Assembly: GCF_001028175.1 (NCBI RefSeq)
Contig: NZ_AEJF01000075.1
Location: 186,001-250,000 of the forward strand
Direction: 5' to 3'
DNA: 64,000 bases
Source: Caballeronia mineralivorans PML1(12)
Lineage (GTDB): Bacteria > Pseudomonadota > Gammaproteobacteria > Burkholderiales > Burkholderiaceae
Under the pieces are notes generated by a model. The model made no database searches. It saw only the letters and a program-made list of their open reading frames with translations, and was not told where the DNA came from. Numbering within the stretch: position 1 is the first letter of the stretch; each line of letters begins with the position of its first letter. The translations under genes were made by a program, and so were the position numbers. This document shows, in pieces, positions 63,831-64,000 of this stretch.

Positions 63831-64000
63831 ATGATGGAACCCCACGCCCAGCCGCTCGGCGGCATCGACATTCAGAACGATGCCCCCGCGTCTCAATCCG
63901 GCGGATTGATCGACCGGTACTTTCAGATCAGCGCGCGCGGCAGTACGCAGCGGCGCGAGGTGATAGCAGGTATTACCACCTTCCTGGCGATGGTTTATTC
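63831..64000 (+). CDS. Start of an AzgA-like (NCS2) adenine/hypoxanthine permease, cut by window end
   Basis: 57 codons are visible from ATG 63831 (a second ATG follows at once), preceded by AAAGGAG. The stretch [20 protein letters not shown] then [15 protein letters not shown] matches the conserved N-terminus of AzgA-type purine permeases, with the first membrane helix beginning at AGITTFLAM. The remaining sequence is outside the window, so substrate and intactness cannot be judged. Confidence 0.8.
   Translation, partial: MMEPHAQPLGGIDIQNDAPASQSGGLIDRYFQISARGSTQRREVIAGITTFLAMVY

Overview
The window reads as one contiguous piece of a high-GC beta-proteobacterial genome, most like Burkholderiaceae (Paraburkholderia/Caballeronia/Burkholderia). 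This rests on overall gene style and content: many LysR, MarR, IclR and AraC regulators each beside a small catabolic or transport operon, two tripartite efflux operons with NodT-type lipoproteins, and a cold-shock gene beside small orphan proteins. Species-level placement is inference. No tRNA, rRNA, CRISPR array, phage module or replication origin was recognised.

Layout: (1) 1-8.3 kb: metE (runs off the left edge) divergent from metR; an AraC regulator/SDR pair; an aldo-keto reductase divergent from a LysR regulator; a low-specificity threonine aldolase. (2) 8.3-11.4 kb: an AT-rich intergenic patch interrupted by a complete IS66-type insertion sequence at 8677-11179. The element has 23-bp perfect terminal inverted repeats, an 8-bp target duplication (TAAATATA), a transposase, a short in-frame leader ORF and an antisense CcbP-like calcium-binding passenger gene. 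(3) 11.4-14.5 kb: an orphan AAA+ ATPase/VWA pair resembling CobS/CobT but with no cobaltochelatase or cobalamin genes nearby. (4) 14.5-19.9 kb: a MarR-controlled efflux operon (FUSC/AaeB-like transporter, AaeX-like small protein, membrane fusion protein, outer-membrane lipoprotein). (5) 20-24.3 kb: a zinc metallopeptidase-like protein, an MHS-type MFS symporter, an HMG-CoA-lyase-like enzyme and a VOC protein. (6) 24.6-28.8 kb: a hybrid histidine kinase, a LuxR-type response regulator, a degenerate single receiver protein and a DUF4126-like membrane protein. (7) 29.3-31.4 kb: a cold-shock protein among four small uncharacterised proteins with weakly shared ends. (8) 31.9-40.2 kb, all minus strand: MFS transporter, CaiB/BaiF CoA-transferase and LysR, then an EmrAB-type efflux operon (marR-emrA-emrB-outer membrane factor) with a twin palindromic operator over the marR start. 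(9) 40.3-45.8 kb: a LysR gene and an IclR-ABC transporter-HutF cluster. (10) 46-48.6 kb: a hypothetical protein and a GlxA-type regulator divergent from an HD-domain protein. (11) 48.8-52.7 kb: a TauD-like dioxygenase with a sulfonate/taurine-type ABC transporter. (12) 52.9-63.6 kb: an OprD-type porin, an Opp/Dpp-type peptide ABC operon, a divergent LysR regulator and gamma-glutamyltransferase. (13) The start of an AzgA-like purine permease at the right edge.

How the genes work together: most of the window is small, locally regulated nutrient-uptake and detoxification units. The best leads for something less described are the orphan AAA+/VWA pair, the calcium-binding-type passenger in the IS66 element, the cspA-flanking cluster of small proteins, and the coupling of a HutF deiminase to its own amino-acid ABC importer. 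Start codons were moved from the longest reading frame where a Shine-Dalgarno sequence or family N-terminus argued for it; these choices are stated per gene.
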